Of a DNA stretch of 64,000 nt, positions 43,477 through 54,524 are shown piece by piece. The notes under the pieces were generated by a model that saw only the letters and a program-made list of their open reading frames with translations, ran no database searches and was not told where the DNA came from. Numbering within the stretch: position 1 is the first letter of the stretch; each line of letters opens with the position of its first letter. The stretch is from Orientallactaga sibirica (Eukaryota > Chordata > Mammalia > Rodentia > Dipodidae), in NCBI GenBank assembly GCA_036365145.1, contig JAEOAD010000032.1:959501-1023500 (forward strand). Direction: 5' to 3'. The position numbers and the translations under genes were made by a program.

Positions 43477-43613
43477 TTTTTATTTTTTATTTTTTTTTGA
43501 GATAGGGTCTCACTCTAGCTCAGGCTGACCTGGAATTCACTATGTAGTCTCAGGGTGGCCTCGAACTCATGGCAATCCTCCTACCTCTGTTTCCTGAGTG
43601 CTGGGATTAAAGG
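43477..43613 (-). mobile_element. B1 SINE
   Basis: Antisense: TTTGAGATAGGGTCTCACTC, CACTATGTAGTCTCAGGG, GAGTGCTGGGATTAAAGG. Flanked by TGTTTCCACTT at 43466-43476 and 43614-43624. Confidence 0.93.
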
Positions 43614-43624
43614 TGTTTCCACTT

Positions 43625-43833
43625 AAAAGAATTATTTATTTGCAAGCAGAGGGATGCAAGATGAGAAAGAGAGAGAGAGAGAATTGGTGTGCCATAACCT
43701 CTAGTCACTGCAAACTGACACCAGTTGCATGTGTGACTTTGTGCATCTGGGTTTATATGGGTACTGGGGAATCAAACCAGGGTTGTTAGGCTTTGCAGGC
43801 AAGTGCCTTAACCACTGAGCCATCTCTCCAGGC
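43625..43833 (-). mobile_element. tRNA-derived SINE at the same target site as the B1
   Basis: Antisense copy flanked by TGTTTCCACTT at 43614-43624 and 43834-43844, so three copies of the 11-mer bracket two different SINEs. Confidence 0.93.
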
Positions 43834-43844
43834 TGTTTCCACTT

Positions 43845-45146
43845 TATTTTTTAAGGCAGGAGTCATAGCAATAATAACATAGTGCTAGTTTCAGGCACAA
43901 GTGAGGGAGAACATGTGAAATAAAATCTAAAGCTGTTTTGGAAATATTTTGGTATCAGATCAATGTAAGCTATCTTTCTATAGGGTTCCCTGGCACTGTC
44001 TTCTTGAAAAAAAAATGGCCTTAACAAGACAAATGTCTGAGTACTTTCTCTTTGGAAGAAGAGGAGAAGATTAAGCCATGTAATTAGACTTCCATAGGTT
44101 TTGCCCCCATTCTAAAACTCACTTCCCGTTGATGTTTGAATGACCCAAGAGCAGTTCTCAATTGCTCATGGAAGAGAGCTGCTGAAGTGACCAGTCAAAC
44201 CCCTGCTAATTGTGGTGCATTTCACGGGCTGGGACAGACTTGACCCTTGCAAATCCTGACATTGGGAATCATCGCCCACTGCAGTGAATGAGAATTCTCA
44301 CCTGGCACAGAGTTCCCTGTGGGACCTGCTGACACTCTCCGGAAAGCATTTTAGAATTGATTGCACATAGTCCTGACAATCCGCAGCATGGAGCATTAGC
44401 AAGGTGGAGTGGTTTCTGTGTAGCTCCAAATACCCAGCACTCTACTTATCTGTTCTATACTCTATACTGTCTCTTTGCAGGGGATGTGGCTCACTTGGAC
44501 ATCACGCAAAGCCATTCCATCTGCCCGTGCTCTCTCCTCCCATGTCACTCTTTCCACACACCTTCAATCTTGGCTGTCCTATGCACACTTCTATGCACAT
44601 CCAGCTTAGGTTGTGCATAAAGGGAGAATTTTTATTGCATGTGGTACCCAGGCCTGCAGTTCAGGAACTCTCACACTATTATTTCCAGGAGAAATTGAGT
44701 AAGTGCTGACAAAGCAGCTGGAAGGAACTATTTTCTCGTTCACAGTGAAAAGAGCAATCTCCAAAGACAGCGAGAGGAGGAGAGGTGACGTTTTTTGCTT
44801 TTCTTCTGTTGCATGGTTGTCAGGCAGGTCATGCGGGCCTCTCTTATTCTCAGTGGAAAGGAATGAACTATAGCTTATAAGTCTCCAGGCAGTTGTCTTT
44901 GACTTCAAGATCTTTTCTAATGTCATAACTTTAATTATCCTCATACTATAAAAGCAAGGGATGTGGATGTTTAAACATTTCATAACAAAGCAAGCCCTGA
45001 GTAGTCATTTAAAAATATGTAATGCTGTGAGAATGGCAGGATGTCGTTCAAGAAAGCAGAAATCTTGCATTAATAATTTGAAGCATGCTATACTTTAAAA
45101 ATATATTAGTTCACTGTAGACTGTTGAAAATTTCTTTACTAGTATT
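43845..45146. other. Single-copy block, no gene recognised
   Basis: About 1.3 kb without repeats. Several frames of 87-125 aa overlap on both strands (44357-44983); none shows a recognisable domain. Balanced base composition around 44100-44600. Confidence 0.4.
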
Positions 45147-45154
45147 GAAAACAT

Positions 45155-45388
45155 CTGGGCTCAGGAGGGATGGCTTAGCAGTTAAAGTGTTTGCCCACAA
45201 AGCCAAAGGACCCATGTTCCATTCCCCAGGACCCATGTTAGCCAGATGCACAAGGGGGCGCAGGCATCTGGAGTCCGTTTGCAGTGGCTGGAGGCCCTGG
45301 CTTACCCATTCACCTCTCTCTCTCTCTCTCTCTCCTTCTTTCTCTGTCAAATAAATAAATAAATAAAATATTAAAATAAAAGAAAACT
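45155..45388 (+). mobile_element. tRNA-derived SINE
   Basis: Sense copy: GGGCTCAGGAGGGATGGCTT, central CACAAGGGGGCGCAGGCATC, (CT)n 45313-45332, AAATAAATAAATAAATAAA tail. A short imperfect duplication GAAAACATC/GAAAACTTC flanks it. 45389-45884 is single-copy with nothing recognised. Confidence 0.93.
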
Positions 45389-45884
45389 TCAGAGACTGTC
45401 ATGCACATCTGTATTGATTCAACTCCAAATGAAAATGACAATTAATTTAGACATGGTCAAAAAAAACTATTATTGCTCTGACTGCCACTATGTTCCTTTC
45501 TTAGCAGTGAGTTTGGCTTAGGTAGAGGTGCATCCCTGGAAGATATAAAGGTAGCCAGCATCTCGCTCTGAGATCACTGGGAGTCCAGGGAAGAGCAACT
45601 CTCAAATGTGGGGACATTTCCTCATACTAGGGAATACAAGATAATCACTATAACAGCTTCCAGACCACATGATTTTATTTGCTTCAATCCTGTTCTCTCC
45701 AGGCAAGAATTTGAATCGCTATAACTGAAGATTTTGAGACATATGAAGTTGTATGAGCCTGGCTTTCTCACAGATGAAAGATACATGCCTAAACTGTAGC
45801 AAACCTCTACATTTATCAATCACCCGTCTGTCATCTATGTAGGTGTGAATGTGTGGAGGGTTGTATGCATGTACCCATCTTTCT

Positions 45885-46112
45885 GGACCTGTAAATCTAT
45901 ATCTGTGTATCTATCATCTATCTATGTATGTATCTATTTATGTATATCTGCATGTATGCATGTATATATCATTGTTGTGTCTATGTATGTATGCATCCAT
46001 TTGTTGGTATCTGTGTATCTACAATCTATGTATCTATGTATGTATTTAAGGATATATTTATCTATCTATCATCTGTCTGTCTATCCATCTATTTATCTAT
46101 CTATCATGTGTT
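45885..46112 (+). repeat. Imperfect (CTAT/GTAT)n tract
   Basis: Interrupted tetranucleotide array of CTAT, GTAT and CTGT units; the Tyr/Cys/Ile-rich frames of 66-110 aa here are artefacts. Confidence 0.95.
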
Positions 46113-46147
46113 CATCCTCTGTGATCTACTGGTTTATTTGGGCCAAG

Positions 46148-46210
46148 GTTTTGTTCTGCTGCCCAGGCTGGAACTGAATTTGAGATCCTCCAGACTCGAC
46201 TACCTTAGTA
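46148..46210 (-). mobile_element. B1-like fragment (uncertain)
   Basis: GTTTTGTTCTGCTGCCCAGG followed by CTGGAACTGAATTTGAGATC loosely fits an antisense 7SL-derived SINE. Confidence 0.35.
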
Positions 46211-46273
46211 TTAGACAACAAGTTTATGCCAGATTACACTTCTAAACTTAAAAGGTTCAATGCCTTTCTGCTT

Positions 46274-46321
46274 GATGATTATGATTATGATTATGATTAT
46301 TATTATTATTATTATTATTAT
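46274..46321 (+). repeat. (GATTAT)n/(ATT)n microsatellite
   Basis: Hexamer units grade into ATT triplets, directly adjoining a SINE tail. Confidence 0.95.
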
Positions 46322-46580
46322 TTTGGAGAGAGACACAGAGAAAGACAGAGAGAAAGGGAGGGGAAGACAGATAGAGATGGGCGCACCAGCAGCATCTCAA
46401 CTGCTGTGAAAGAAATCCAGACGTGTGCGCCCCCTTGTGGTCAAGTGCAGCATTGCGCCCTTGTGTCACTTTGCATCTGGCTAAACGTGGGACTTGGAGA
46501 TTGGAACCACTGGAGATAAGAACCAGCGTTCTTAGGGTTAGGAGGCAGGCACCTTAACTGCTAAGCCATCTCTCCAGCCC
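46322..46580 (-). mobile_element. tRNA-derived SINE, long subfamily
   Basis: Antisense copy with the extra segment that distinguishes the long form (GTGGTCAAGTGCAGCATTGC and GCCCTTGTGTCACTTTGCATC) and the variant B-box region complement GAGATTGGAACC. Confidence 0.93.
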
Positions 46581-46646
46581 TTGATTAATTTTTTTAAAAA
46601 AGAATATTCATGTTCTTGCTTTTCTCATTTTCATCTCTAGGGTGAC

Positions 46647-46879
46647 ATTTTAAAAATGATTTTATTTTTATTTAATTATTTGAGAGAGGAAAAGAGGCAG
46701 AGAGAGAGAGAGAGAGAGGGATGGAGATAATGGATGTGTCAGTGCTTCCAGCCACTGTAAATGAACTCCAGATGAATGTGCCCCTTTGTGCAGCTGGTGT
46801 ATGTGGGTCCTGGGGAATCAAACCAAGGTCCTTTGGCTTTGTAAGCAAGCGCCTTAACCTCTAAGCCATCTCTTCAGCC
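46647..46879 (-). mobile_element. tRNA-derived SINE, standard form
   Basis: Antisense copy with a 12-bp target-site duplication CTCTAGGGTGAC at 46635-46646 and 46880-46891. (AG)n at 46699-46717. 46892-47299 is single-copy with nothing recognised. Confidence 0.95.
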
Positions 46880-47299
46880 CTCTAGGGTGACTTTTGATGA
46901 AATTAGTGGGAGTCCTTTCTTTGTCTTTGTAGAGTTCTTACCCATTCTCTGATCCATCATAGATGGGCACCACTCTGTTCCTCTAGGGTCCAAGGCTGTG
47001 GCCACCCTTATTCTCAGTTGGAGGCTGCAGTCTGGGATTCAGGTGCTGACTGTGGCTCTATTCACCCTCATTAGCAGAATGATTGCTTGTCTCCACCTTT
47101 CATTGTTCTAGGAGGTGGCGTGCAGAGGACTTTCCCATAAGAGAGCTTTGAGTGCACACAGCTCACAAGTGTTGGGGACAGGGTGACAATGATGGTGTAT
47201 GGCAGGTGGCTGAGGCTGGAGAAGAAGGTGAGGACAGCCTCTTCCTGATCTGAAAAATCTCCATCCTGAGGCAGTAAGAGAAGCAGACTTACACAGAAA

Positions 47300-47400
47300 C
47301 TACTGGCTTCAGTCCTCAGTAGCTCTGTGACCTTGGGAGTACTTGATGTTCCCTTTCTCTAGTGTTCATGGGGATAATATAAGTTTCTGCCTGGCAGCCC
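47300..47400 (+). mobile_element. MIR SINE fossil
   Basis: CAGTAGCTCTGTGACCTTGG followed by GTTCATGGGGATAATATAAG matches the conserved core and downstream part of MIR. Confidence 0.75.
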
Positions 47401-47434
47401 AGTATGAAAGGAACTAGCCTTCTTTTGCTTGTTT

Positions 47435-47588
47435 GTCTATTTGTTTTTTCAGTGTAGGATCTCATCTAGCCGGGGCTGACCTGGAACTCACTCTGTAGTC
47501 TCAGGCTAGCCTTGAAACTACAGTGATCCTCGTACCTCTGCCTCCCAAGTACTGGGATTAAAGGCATGTGCCACCACATCTGGCTGGA
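47435..47588 (-). mobile_element. B1 SINE
   Basis: Antisense: TAGCCGGGGCTGACCTGGAAC, CTCTGTAGTCTCAGGCTAGC, GGGATTAAAGGCATGTGCC. Confidence 0.92.
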
Positions 47589-48389
47589 GGAACCTTCTTG
47601 TTGGTATGAAGTGATCACTCTCTGAAAGCCTGTTTGACATCTAGCCTTCCAAAGTCAAGTATTCTCATGGTATTATGCCTCCTTTTGTAAACCCTATTAA
47701 CCCATCCATAATATAGACTTGGTCAACATTTCTCCTTTAAAAAATGGGCCAAAAATTGCTTTACATAATTTCATTCATGAATCCTGCTGTTATTTTTTAT
47801 ACCAGGAAAGGATCCACACTTATACATATTGACTTTAAAATATCTGAAGGCAATTATCCTTGTCTTATGAGTTTTTAGCCTCCTAGGATAAATTGACCCA
47901 TCCATATCAAAAGAAAAATGTCAAATTCTGAAGTCTCATTTTTCTTCTCTTCCCCTACCTCCGTATAACACTCTACTTATCAGAGCTTTAACGAAGACCA
48001 TTACCAAGAACACCTGCAGTGTGCTTAGGAATACAAAGTGCAGCCAGACTTCTACTTATCGATGAACTCCAAGAGCTTATTGGCTTTTCAGCTCTCCTGG
48101 CACACTGATGACGCAAAATGAATTTTAAGCTTCTTAAACTTCTCAAGTTTTCACATTTTTGCATATCTTGCATTTGTGCCATTGATTTTTTTGAACTTAC
48201 AAAATACATTTATACTCACCTTGGAAAAAGTGCATTTATTAAATTTAGTAGCTTCAGCTCCATAATGTTAACATGCTGTGTATTTTTAGATCTCAGACTT
48301 AATTTGTTAAATATTGTACATGTTTCCTTTATGTCACCCTCAAAAGTTGCAAGCATGCCATACATTTTTTAATTTGATCTCACATAAAT

Positions 48390-48391
<2 letters not shown>
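47589..48391. other. Single-copy DNA, no gene recognised
   Basis: AT-rich and repeat-free. Frames of 73-84 aa have no recognisable features. Confidence 0.4.

Positions 48392-48442
<51 letters not shown>
48392..48442 (+). repeat. (TA)n microsatellite
   Basis: About 25 uninterrupted AT units in an AT-rich setting; self-complementary. Confidence 0.97.
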
Positions 48443-48447
<5 letters not shown>

Positions 48448-50495
48448 CATTTATATAGAACTATTTTGCTCATGGTCATAATTGTTTAGTAAATAAATAT
48501 TTGGTTCATACCTTATTAATTTGGTCTAAATTGTGACCCAAAGATCTGATTATTAAACATTAGAATATTACTTCCTATCATTGCATTATTAAATTACTAT
48601 TATTTAACCCAAATTGAAAATGATTACTCAGAACTTTATGGGGCCATTCCTTTTTATGATGTCATTTATGGAAATGAGGTTCCTCAACTTCTCATTAAGT
48701 ATAATGAATGAAACATAATTAATTCTTCTCCTTTCTGAAAATGAGTTTAAATGATAAACAGAAGAAAAGGTTTGAGCCAGTAAGGACAAAGAGAATGAGA
48801 GTGGAGATGTGTCAGTAAATGTGTGGAAAATAAAGTAGTGGATGACACAAAAGGCCAGTTTTGGGCAGAGGATACTGAAACCATGCTGTTTACAGACATG
48901 GCTGTCCTCAAGAGACAATGGCAGATTGTTGCAGAAAGGCTCCTGATATGCTGGAGCACTGTGGGTGGGGCTGGGGCTGGGGCTGGAAAGCAGGGTCTCC
49001 CTCCCCACTATCCTGGTCATCACTACTATCTGTCTGATGCTGGACTTGCGCTGGGTTCCTTCTCCTGCACATGCATTCCAGCATATGTGCACAGTGAAAA
49101 CATATATCACGTGGAAAACACCACTTCCAAAACTCCTCCTTGGGAAGTGATGGCAGCAGAATGGACTTGGATATGGGAATGCCTTTGGCAGACTCGGCGG
49201 AGGTGGAGTGTGGTAACTGAAAACAGAATGCCAGTGAAATGGTCTTAACACCAAGGTATTCCCCCAACGATCCTTGTTTGTGGTTTGAGGGTTTTGTTTT
49301 TGTTTTGCTTTTGCTTAGATACGAGTGTTGCAATGAGATTTCTATCTCCAGGTAGTTTTGAGTGCTCCTCTCTAGAACAACAACTACCCACTGAGATTTT
49401 CAGTGCTGTGCTCAGATGTGAATAAGATCCGGGAGAAAGAAACATATACAGAAATGTGAACACAGTGTAATATTATAGTGGCCAATGAGTAGAGAGGGTA
49501 GGGAGAAGGAGAGAGAGAGGGGACACAGTATGTAAAGAAAGAAGAAAGGAAATAAGGAGAGGGAAGAAGTAATTTGTAAAAAAGAAATGATACAAATACA
49601 AGCAAAGTTTCAAGTATTTCTATGATATATTTATATTTTCTTAGAGATGTTAGTATATATTGAATTCATGTACTATAAAAAGAAACACAAAACATAGAAA
49701 TTTGCAAATATACAAGCATGCACCAGTTTTAAAATGAAAGTAAGAAGAAAAATTATAGAAGGTAGAACAGGAAAAAAAAAAAAGGCCTGCACAAATTATT
49801 TTGACAGTTAATTTCTATTGTCAAATTGACTAGAGCCAGAACCAAGTAAGAGTCAGGCCTCTTCGGCAGGACTGAGGGCATTCCCAGGAAGGATTACTGA
49901 AGGGGAAGATTTCTCCCAGAGTGGACAACTCTTTTGGTGACATGCTATATATAAAAAAATGTCCTTTTTGCAAGGATGCCCATGAATAACAGTTGATATA
50001 TAAGAAGTACACAATATACCTACTACTATTTGATGTAATTTACTTAATCTAATATTTCTGTCTTCTATGACATATATCCAAGATATTATTCCAAGATGGC
50101 AGCCAGTTACTAGTAGATTAACCCAGGTTAGCACAGTTGAAAGTTGTGAATGTGTGTGATGGGCTTAACCGCACGTCAATATTGGGGAACCTTTCTTCTA
50201 CATAAGAGCACTTGTAGTAATTGTTATTTGAATAGTTTCTTTCACTTATACTAACAACAGAGTCAGAAACAGTTAGCGGACTACACACACAGAGAGAAAA
50301 CAATGTCTACAGCCTAACCTACATGTAACTTTTCAGAAATATTGACAAATGCATTAGGTACCCCACTGTCATTCCACTTTCTGAGCTTACTGAAATAGCC
50401 AAAATCAGCTTTCAAAGTAAGCCAGGGAGGAGCTTATATCTAATTTAAGAAAAATGTTAGTTCTGAATACCACTATGCTGGCTAGTCATCAATAT
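48443..50495. other. Two-kilobase single-copy block with long open frames
   Basis: No repeats recognised. It holds the window's longest frame outside known repeats, 208 aa on the minus strand (48628-49254), overlapped by 141-aa frames on both strands. The protein is Ser/Pro/His/Phe-rich with no domain I can recognise. A GGGGCT repeat (48967-48985) and a purine-rich tract (49495-49560) are present. Confidence 0.4.
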
Positions 50496-50508
50496 GAGAT
50501 TAGTTGTA

Positions 50509-50777
50509 GGGCTGGAGAGATGGCTCAGTGGTGAAGGCACCTGCCTCCAAAACCTAAGAACCCGGTTCCAATCTCCAGGTCCCACGTTTAGCCAGATGCA
50601 AAGTGACACAAGGGCGCAATGCTGCACTTGCCCACAAGAGGGCGCACACATCTGGATTTCGTTCACAGCAGCTGAGAGACTGCTGGCCCACCCATTCTCT
50701 ATCTGTCTCCCTCTCTGTCTGTCTCTCTCTGTGTCTCTCTCTCTGAAAAAAGAAAAAAAAAACTTAAAAAAAAATAA
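50509..50777 (+). mobile_element. tRNA-derived SINE, long subfamily
   Basis: Sense copy with the extra segment AAGTGACACAAGGGCGCAAT...GCACTTG, the variant region CGGTTCCAATCTCC and GATTTCGTTCACAGCAGC. A 13-bp target-site duplication with one mismatch: GAGATTAGTTGTA (50496-50508) and GAGATTAGTTCTA (50778-50790). Confidence 0.95.
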
Positions 50778-50790
50778 GAGATTAGTTCTA

Positions 50791-51217
50791 AATAAGTATT
50801 CAGCCTTAGGTAAGTCATCTGTTCTTTGTTCCATGAAGGTAAAGCCAAACACTTTACCTCTTTTCTAGTTTGAAATTTCAGTGATTTTATGTTGATAACT
50901 GGAGAGCAGTAATGTTATTTTTTAAAAATTTGATATGAGTGTTTTTTAAATACGATGCTTGGTTCATTAACATATTGCTAAAACTTAACCTTATGATTCA
51001 ATGGAATTCCAGCCTGAGGGGGCATAAAAAGACAGGGTGAATTATGAAGACATGAGAAGGGAAAGGAGCCTCTTACCCAGGAGCCTGGTGAAAGCCGCTT
51101 GTCAATTGAGATGCAAGAATTCCAGCACAATCAACATTTGCATTGGAAGTTATTGACATAAAAATAATATCCCTTTCACATATAGATAGTTTATGTCAAC
51201 ATAGCGATGAAACAGGC
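50791..51217. other. Single-copy block, candidate regulatory DNA
   Basis: Repeat-free. An octamer ATTTGCAT lies at 51136-51143, between CAATCAAC and GGAAGTTATTGAC. No exon recognised. Confidence 0.4.
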
Positions 51218-51345
51218 TTAAGGCCTAGATGTATATGACCTTGGGTAGGCCCTCATTACGTTTTCTGAACATTTTCTGAAACACTAACTAGACTGTGAAC
51301 TTGGTTTACAGTAGAGATAGCCTGTCTTCCTGCACCTTTGTGACC
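51218..51345 (+). mobile_element. MIR/L2-type fossil
   Basis: TATGACCTTGGGTAGGCCCTC followed by ACTAGACTGTGAACTTGG resembles the MIR core and the MIR/L2-shared 3' end. Confidence 0.55.
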
Positions 51346-51443
51346 TTATCAACTGTTATCCTGTGAGGTGCTTCTTAGGAACCACCTTGTGATCTCATTT
51401 AGGTTCATTGCAACTCGTTGCAGATAATAACTTCATAGCCCAT

Positions 51444-51510
51444 CAAAATTATATATATACTATTATATATGATTATAAAATATATATAAATATCATATAT
51501 ACATATACAC
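51444..51510 (+). repeat. AT-rich (TA)n-like tract
   Basis: Interrupted TATATA runs with several short palindromes. Confidence 0.85.
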
Positions 51511-51612
51511 TATTGACAAGGCAGTGAAGAAAACTGATTTTTGAGAAGCACACACCCATGTTTCTAAGCATCTCTCTCAACTCTAGTGCTTATAGTCTAT
51601 ATTAAAATATCT

Positions 51613-51770
51613 GTAGGTTTGGAGAGGTGACTTGCCTGCAAAGCCAAAGGACCAAGTTTTGATTCTTCAGGACCCACATAAGCCAGATGCACAAGGTGGC
51701 ACATGGGTCTGGAGTGCCTTTGCAGTGGCTGGAGGCCCTGGTGCACCCATTAATAATAAAAATATAAACA
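51613..51770 (+). mobile_element. tRNA-derived SINE, truncated
   Basis: The head is shortened (GGTTTGGAGAGGTGACTTGCC), missing part of the A-box side, and the (CT)n tract is absent. Confidence 0.85.
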
Positions 51771-51825
51771 CTTAGAATTTAAAAAATTATTTTCATTTTT
51801 TGAGAGTGAGACAGAGTTAGGTTAT

Positions 51826-52063
51826 TTTTATTATTTATTCATTTGAGAAAGAGAGAGGCAGAGAAACAGCAAGAGAATGGATGTACTGGGGCCTTTCAGC
51901 CACTGTGAACGAACTCCAGACTTGTGCACTCCCTTTTGGGCATGTGTGACATTGCATGCTTGCATCATTGTTGTGTCTGGCTATGCAGGATCTGGAGGAT
52001 TCCAACAGGAGTTCTTAGGCTTCACAGGCAAGTGCATTAACCACTAAGCTCTCTCTCCAGCCC
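51826..52063 (-). mobile_element. tRNA-derived SINE, long subfamily, diverged
   Basis: Antisense: CCCTTTTGGGCATGTGTGAC, TTGCATGCTTGCATCATTG (the extra segment) and head complement CTAAGCTCTCTCTCCAGCCC. Confidence 0.85.
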
Positions 52064-52181
52064 TAAAATATTTTAAATAAAAATCCAATTCCTCTTCATA
52101 CCAGCTATGCTTCACATTCTTTCCCGCATCAAAGCTATGAATCCCGGCTTTGCCTGAATTGAGGTCCCTAAAAGGTTAAGG

Positions 52182-52428
52182 GAGGGCTGGAGAGATGGCT
52201 TAGCGGTTAAAGGCGCCTTCCTCCTAAGCCTAAGAACACTGGTTCCAATCTCCAGGTCCCATGTTTAGCCAGACGCAAAGTGATGCAAGGGTGCAACACC
52301 GCACCTGACCACAAGGGGGTGCACACATCTGGATTTCGTTCGCAGCAGCTAAGAGGCTCCTGATGTGCCCATCTCTATCTTAGTCTCCCTCTTTCTCTGT
52401 CTCTCTGTGTGTTTCTCTCCCCCCCTAA
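52182..52428 (+). mobile_element. tRNA-derived SINE, long subfamily
   Basis: Sense copy: GGGCTGGAGAGATGGCTTAG, the variant TGGTTCCAATCTCC, GCAAAGTGATGCAAGGGTGC...CGCACCTGACCACAAGG. A perfect 12-bp target-site duplication AAAAGGTTAAGG lies at 52170-52181 and 52429-52440. Confidence 0.96.
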
Positions 52429-52440
52429 AAAAGGTTAAGG

Positions 52441-53517
52441 AATCCCTCAGGCTACTGAGGGTGACTGTGTGGAATTCTGCCCCTGACCCCCTCTCTACTG
52501 AAAAATCTTAGTTGGGTAGACTGAATAACACTGACGTCACAAAACCTGTCTTGGTTTTGTCACCTGCAATGTGTGGATATGACTTTTCATGCTACCAACA
52601 TGTTCCATACAGTACCATATGGAAGCCTACCTGCACAGCAAACATAGCAGGCAAGTTCTAGGGTTTGAGACTGTAACACCCTTTCACATGGTGGGAGACT
52701 CTTGGCAACTGTTTCCTAAATTTTCATTTTCGTTTTCCTGTCGGGCTTGGGCTTAATGCTTGTTTTTCTTAACATATATACACATGGCAGGCCAATCGAA
52801 GTTGTGACAAAGTTTGGAAGCATAGCCTTACAATAATGGTGCAGTCAGCATTTGTAAAGGGAGGTTAAAGAATAACCTAGTGAAATATTTAAAGACAAAT
52901 GAGCAGCACTCTAGCTGGCTTCAATATTTATTCCTCTAGAGCAAAACTTATATCAAAGCTCCCATTAAAATTTCCTCCAAGCGCCTTATATATTAGTTAG
53001 TATGAAAATACAGCATTTTCTTATACTTTAAATTGTCATGAATATAAATACATATTATTGTAAATAGATAGACTGTGGAAATTGACTGCATTTATAAAGG
53101 GGAGAAATCACATGACAATAACCTCCCATTATGATGGCTGTGTAGGAAAGAAAATCGTATGTTATTGTGCTTTGTAAGCAAAGAAGACAGGTCAAGTCAT
53201 AGATGCGAGTTATGGAGAGGGAGCGCATGCTCTGCTCCCTTGATAAGTGTTGCAGTAATAGTGTATACCGTGTCTTCATGAGCAGCGCCAACTCATTCCT
53301 GGCACATTTCTCCTTCTGAGTTAACATTTTGAGATTGTCATTTAAGTCGTCTGGCTTTCCAAGGAGATCTGGAGGCATGTAGGTACTTATCAATCAGGAC
53401 CTGTAGTCCGTGGTAGCAAAGCTTGGGGGCCATAGTAGAAAAGCTCAGAAGGATCCCGGCAAGTGCCTGCCCTCCGTTTGGATTATGGCCCTCTATCAAT
53501 TTGCCAGTACTTAGTCT
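52441..53517. other. Repeat-free block with a 112-aa minus-strand frame
   Basis: About 1.1 kb without repeats. The frame at 53055-53393 (minus) has ordinary amino-acid composition, unlike most frames here, but I recognise no family. 52890-53400 also contains AT-rich motifs such as CATTTATAAAGG and TTGTAAGCAAAG that fit non-coding regulatory DNA. Confidence 0.4.
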
Positions 53518-53547
53518 TTATTATTATTATTAATAATTATTATTATA
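53518..53547 (+). repeat. (TTA)n/(AAT)n tract
   Basis: TTATTATTATTATTAATAATTATTATTAT, partly self-complementary. 53548-54203 is single-copy with nothing recognised; an 82-aa minus frame at 53749-53997 is unassigned. Confidence 0.9.
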
Positions 53548-54203
53548 TCATAGACAAGATGCACAAGCCTAACAATGTAGGAAGTTAGAGAAACTAGTGG
53601 CTGACCCCTTGTGATTACTGTGATATAATGTCACATTCACAAGATAGGATTCTTGCCTGATTTATTTTGTGTGTGATGTGAGTGCAGTTTGCTGACTGAA
53701 GAATGATGTCCCTTATGACACAGTGGCTAACTCAGGAATACTTGGACTTCAGAGCTTTCTTTCAAATTTCAGAGAATTGTAGTGATGCTGTGAAAACCTA
53801 ATGGATCCAGAGATCATGGCATTGAATGGGGAAAAGCCATAACTGTAAGAAGATATTGACTCTATGATTCTGGACCAGATACTTGTGCTCTCAGTCTCCC
53901 AGTGTGGGTTGACACTGTGATTCTCCATCCTGGCTACACTTCTCAATTGCCACAGATGCATGTAAATGCCTCTGCTCACTCTCCACTTCCTAACCATTAG
54001 GGGAAAAATCTCTACCAGGGAAGCTTGGGTTTACATATATATTTTATAACATCTCTCAGGGCATTCTAGTGAAAATGGAGCTTCCTGCAAGTAAGCTGCC
54101 TGGTTCCTGTCATCCTCTGCAAACTACAATTGAATGCTGGGAGAAATTCAGATGCCTTTCCTCCTTTTATTTCTGATACTAAGTCTTTTGCTTTTTAATT
54201 CTA

Positions 54204-54267
54204 TAATAATAATAATAATAGTTAATAATAGTTAATAATAATAATAGTTATTATTATTATTATTACT
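54204..54267 (+). repeat. Self-complementary (AAT)n/(ATT)n array
   Basis: AAT repeats with two GTTAATAATA interruptions change to ATT repeats at about 54246, giving two arms that can pair as a hairpin. Confidence 0.95.
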
Positions 54268-54459
54268 GTTATTACTTGCCATGCTATAGATGCAATCCAG
54301 GCCTTAGACATGATATCCAATGACTCTGCTGCTTAGGTATAACTCCAGCCTTTGCTCTTTCATTTAATCCTGAAGTTCTTAAGTAACAAATCCATTGTCC
54401 TGATGTGAAGCAGTATTAACATAAACATGCTGTAAAATAATGTTTTTTTTATATTGCCT

Positions 54460-54522
54460 ATTGAACCTAGGATTTCATACACATACATGCGAAATAGGTA
54501 TAGTATTGAACTATAACCCCAG
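54460..54522 (-). mobile_element. ID-like SINE fragment
   Basis: GAACCTAGGATTTCATACAC ... GAACTATAACCCC fits an old antisense ID element; a similar weaker remnant lies at 54295-54352. Confidence 0.4.
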
Positions 54523-54524
54523 AC

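Noticed and set aside
45845..46245. Frames of 66-110 aa rich in Tyr, Cys and Ile
   Set aside because: Derived from the imperfect GTAT/CTAT array.
48823..49248. 141-aa plus-strand frame
   Set aside because: Overlaps open frames on the other strand and includes a GGGGCT repeat read as Gly-Ala; no domain.
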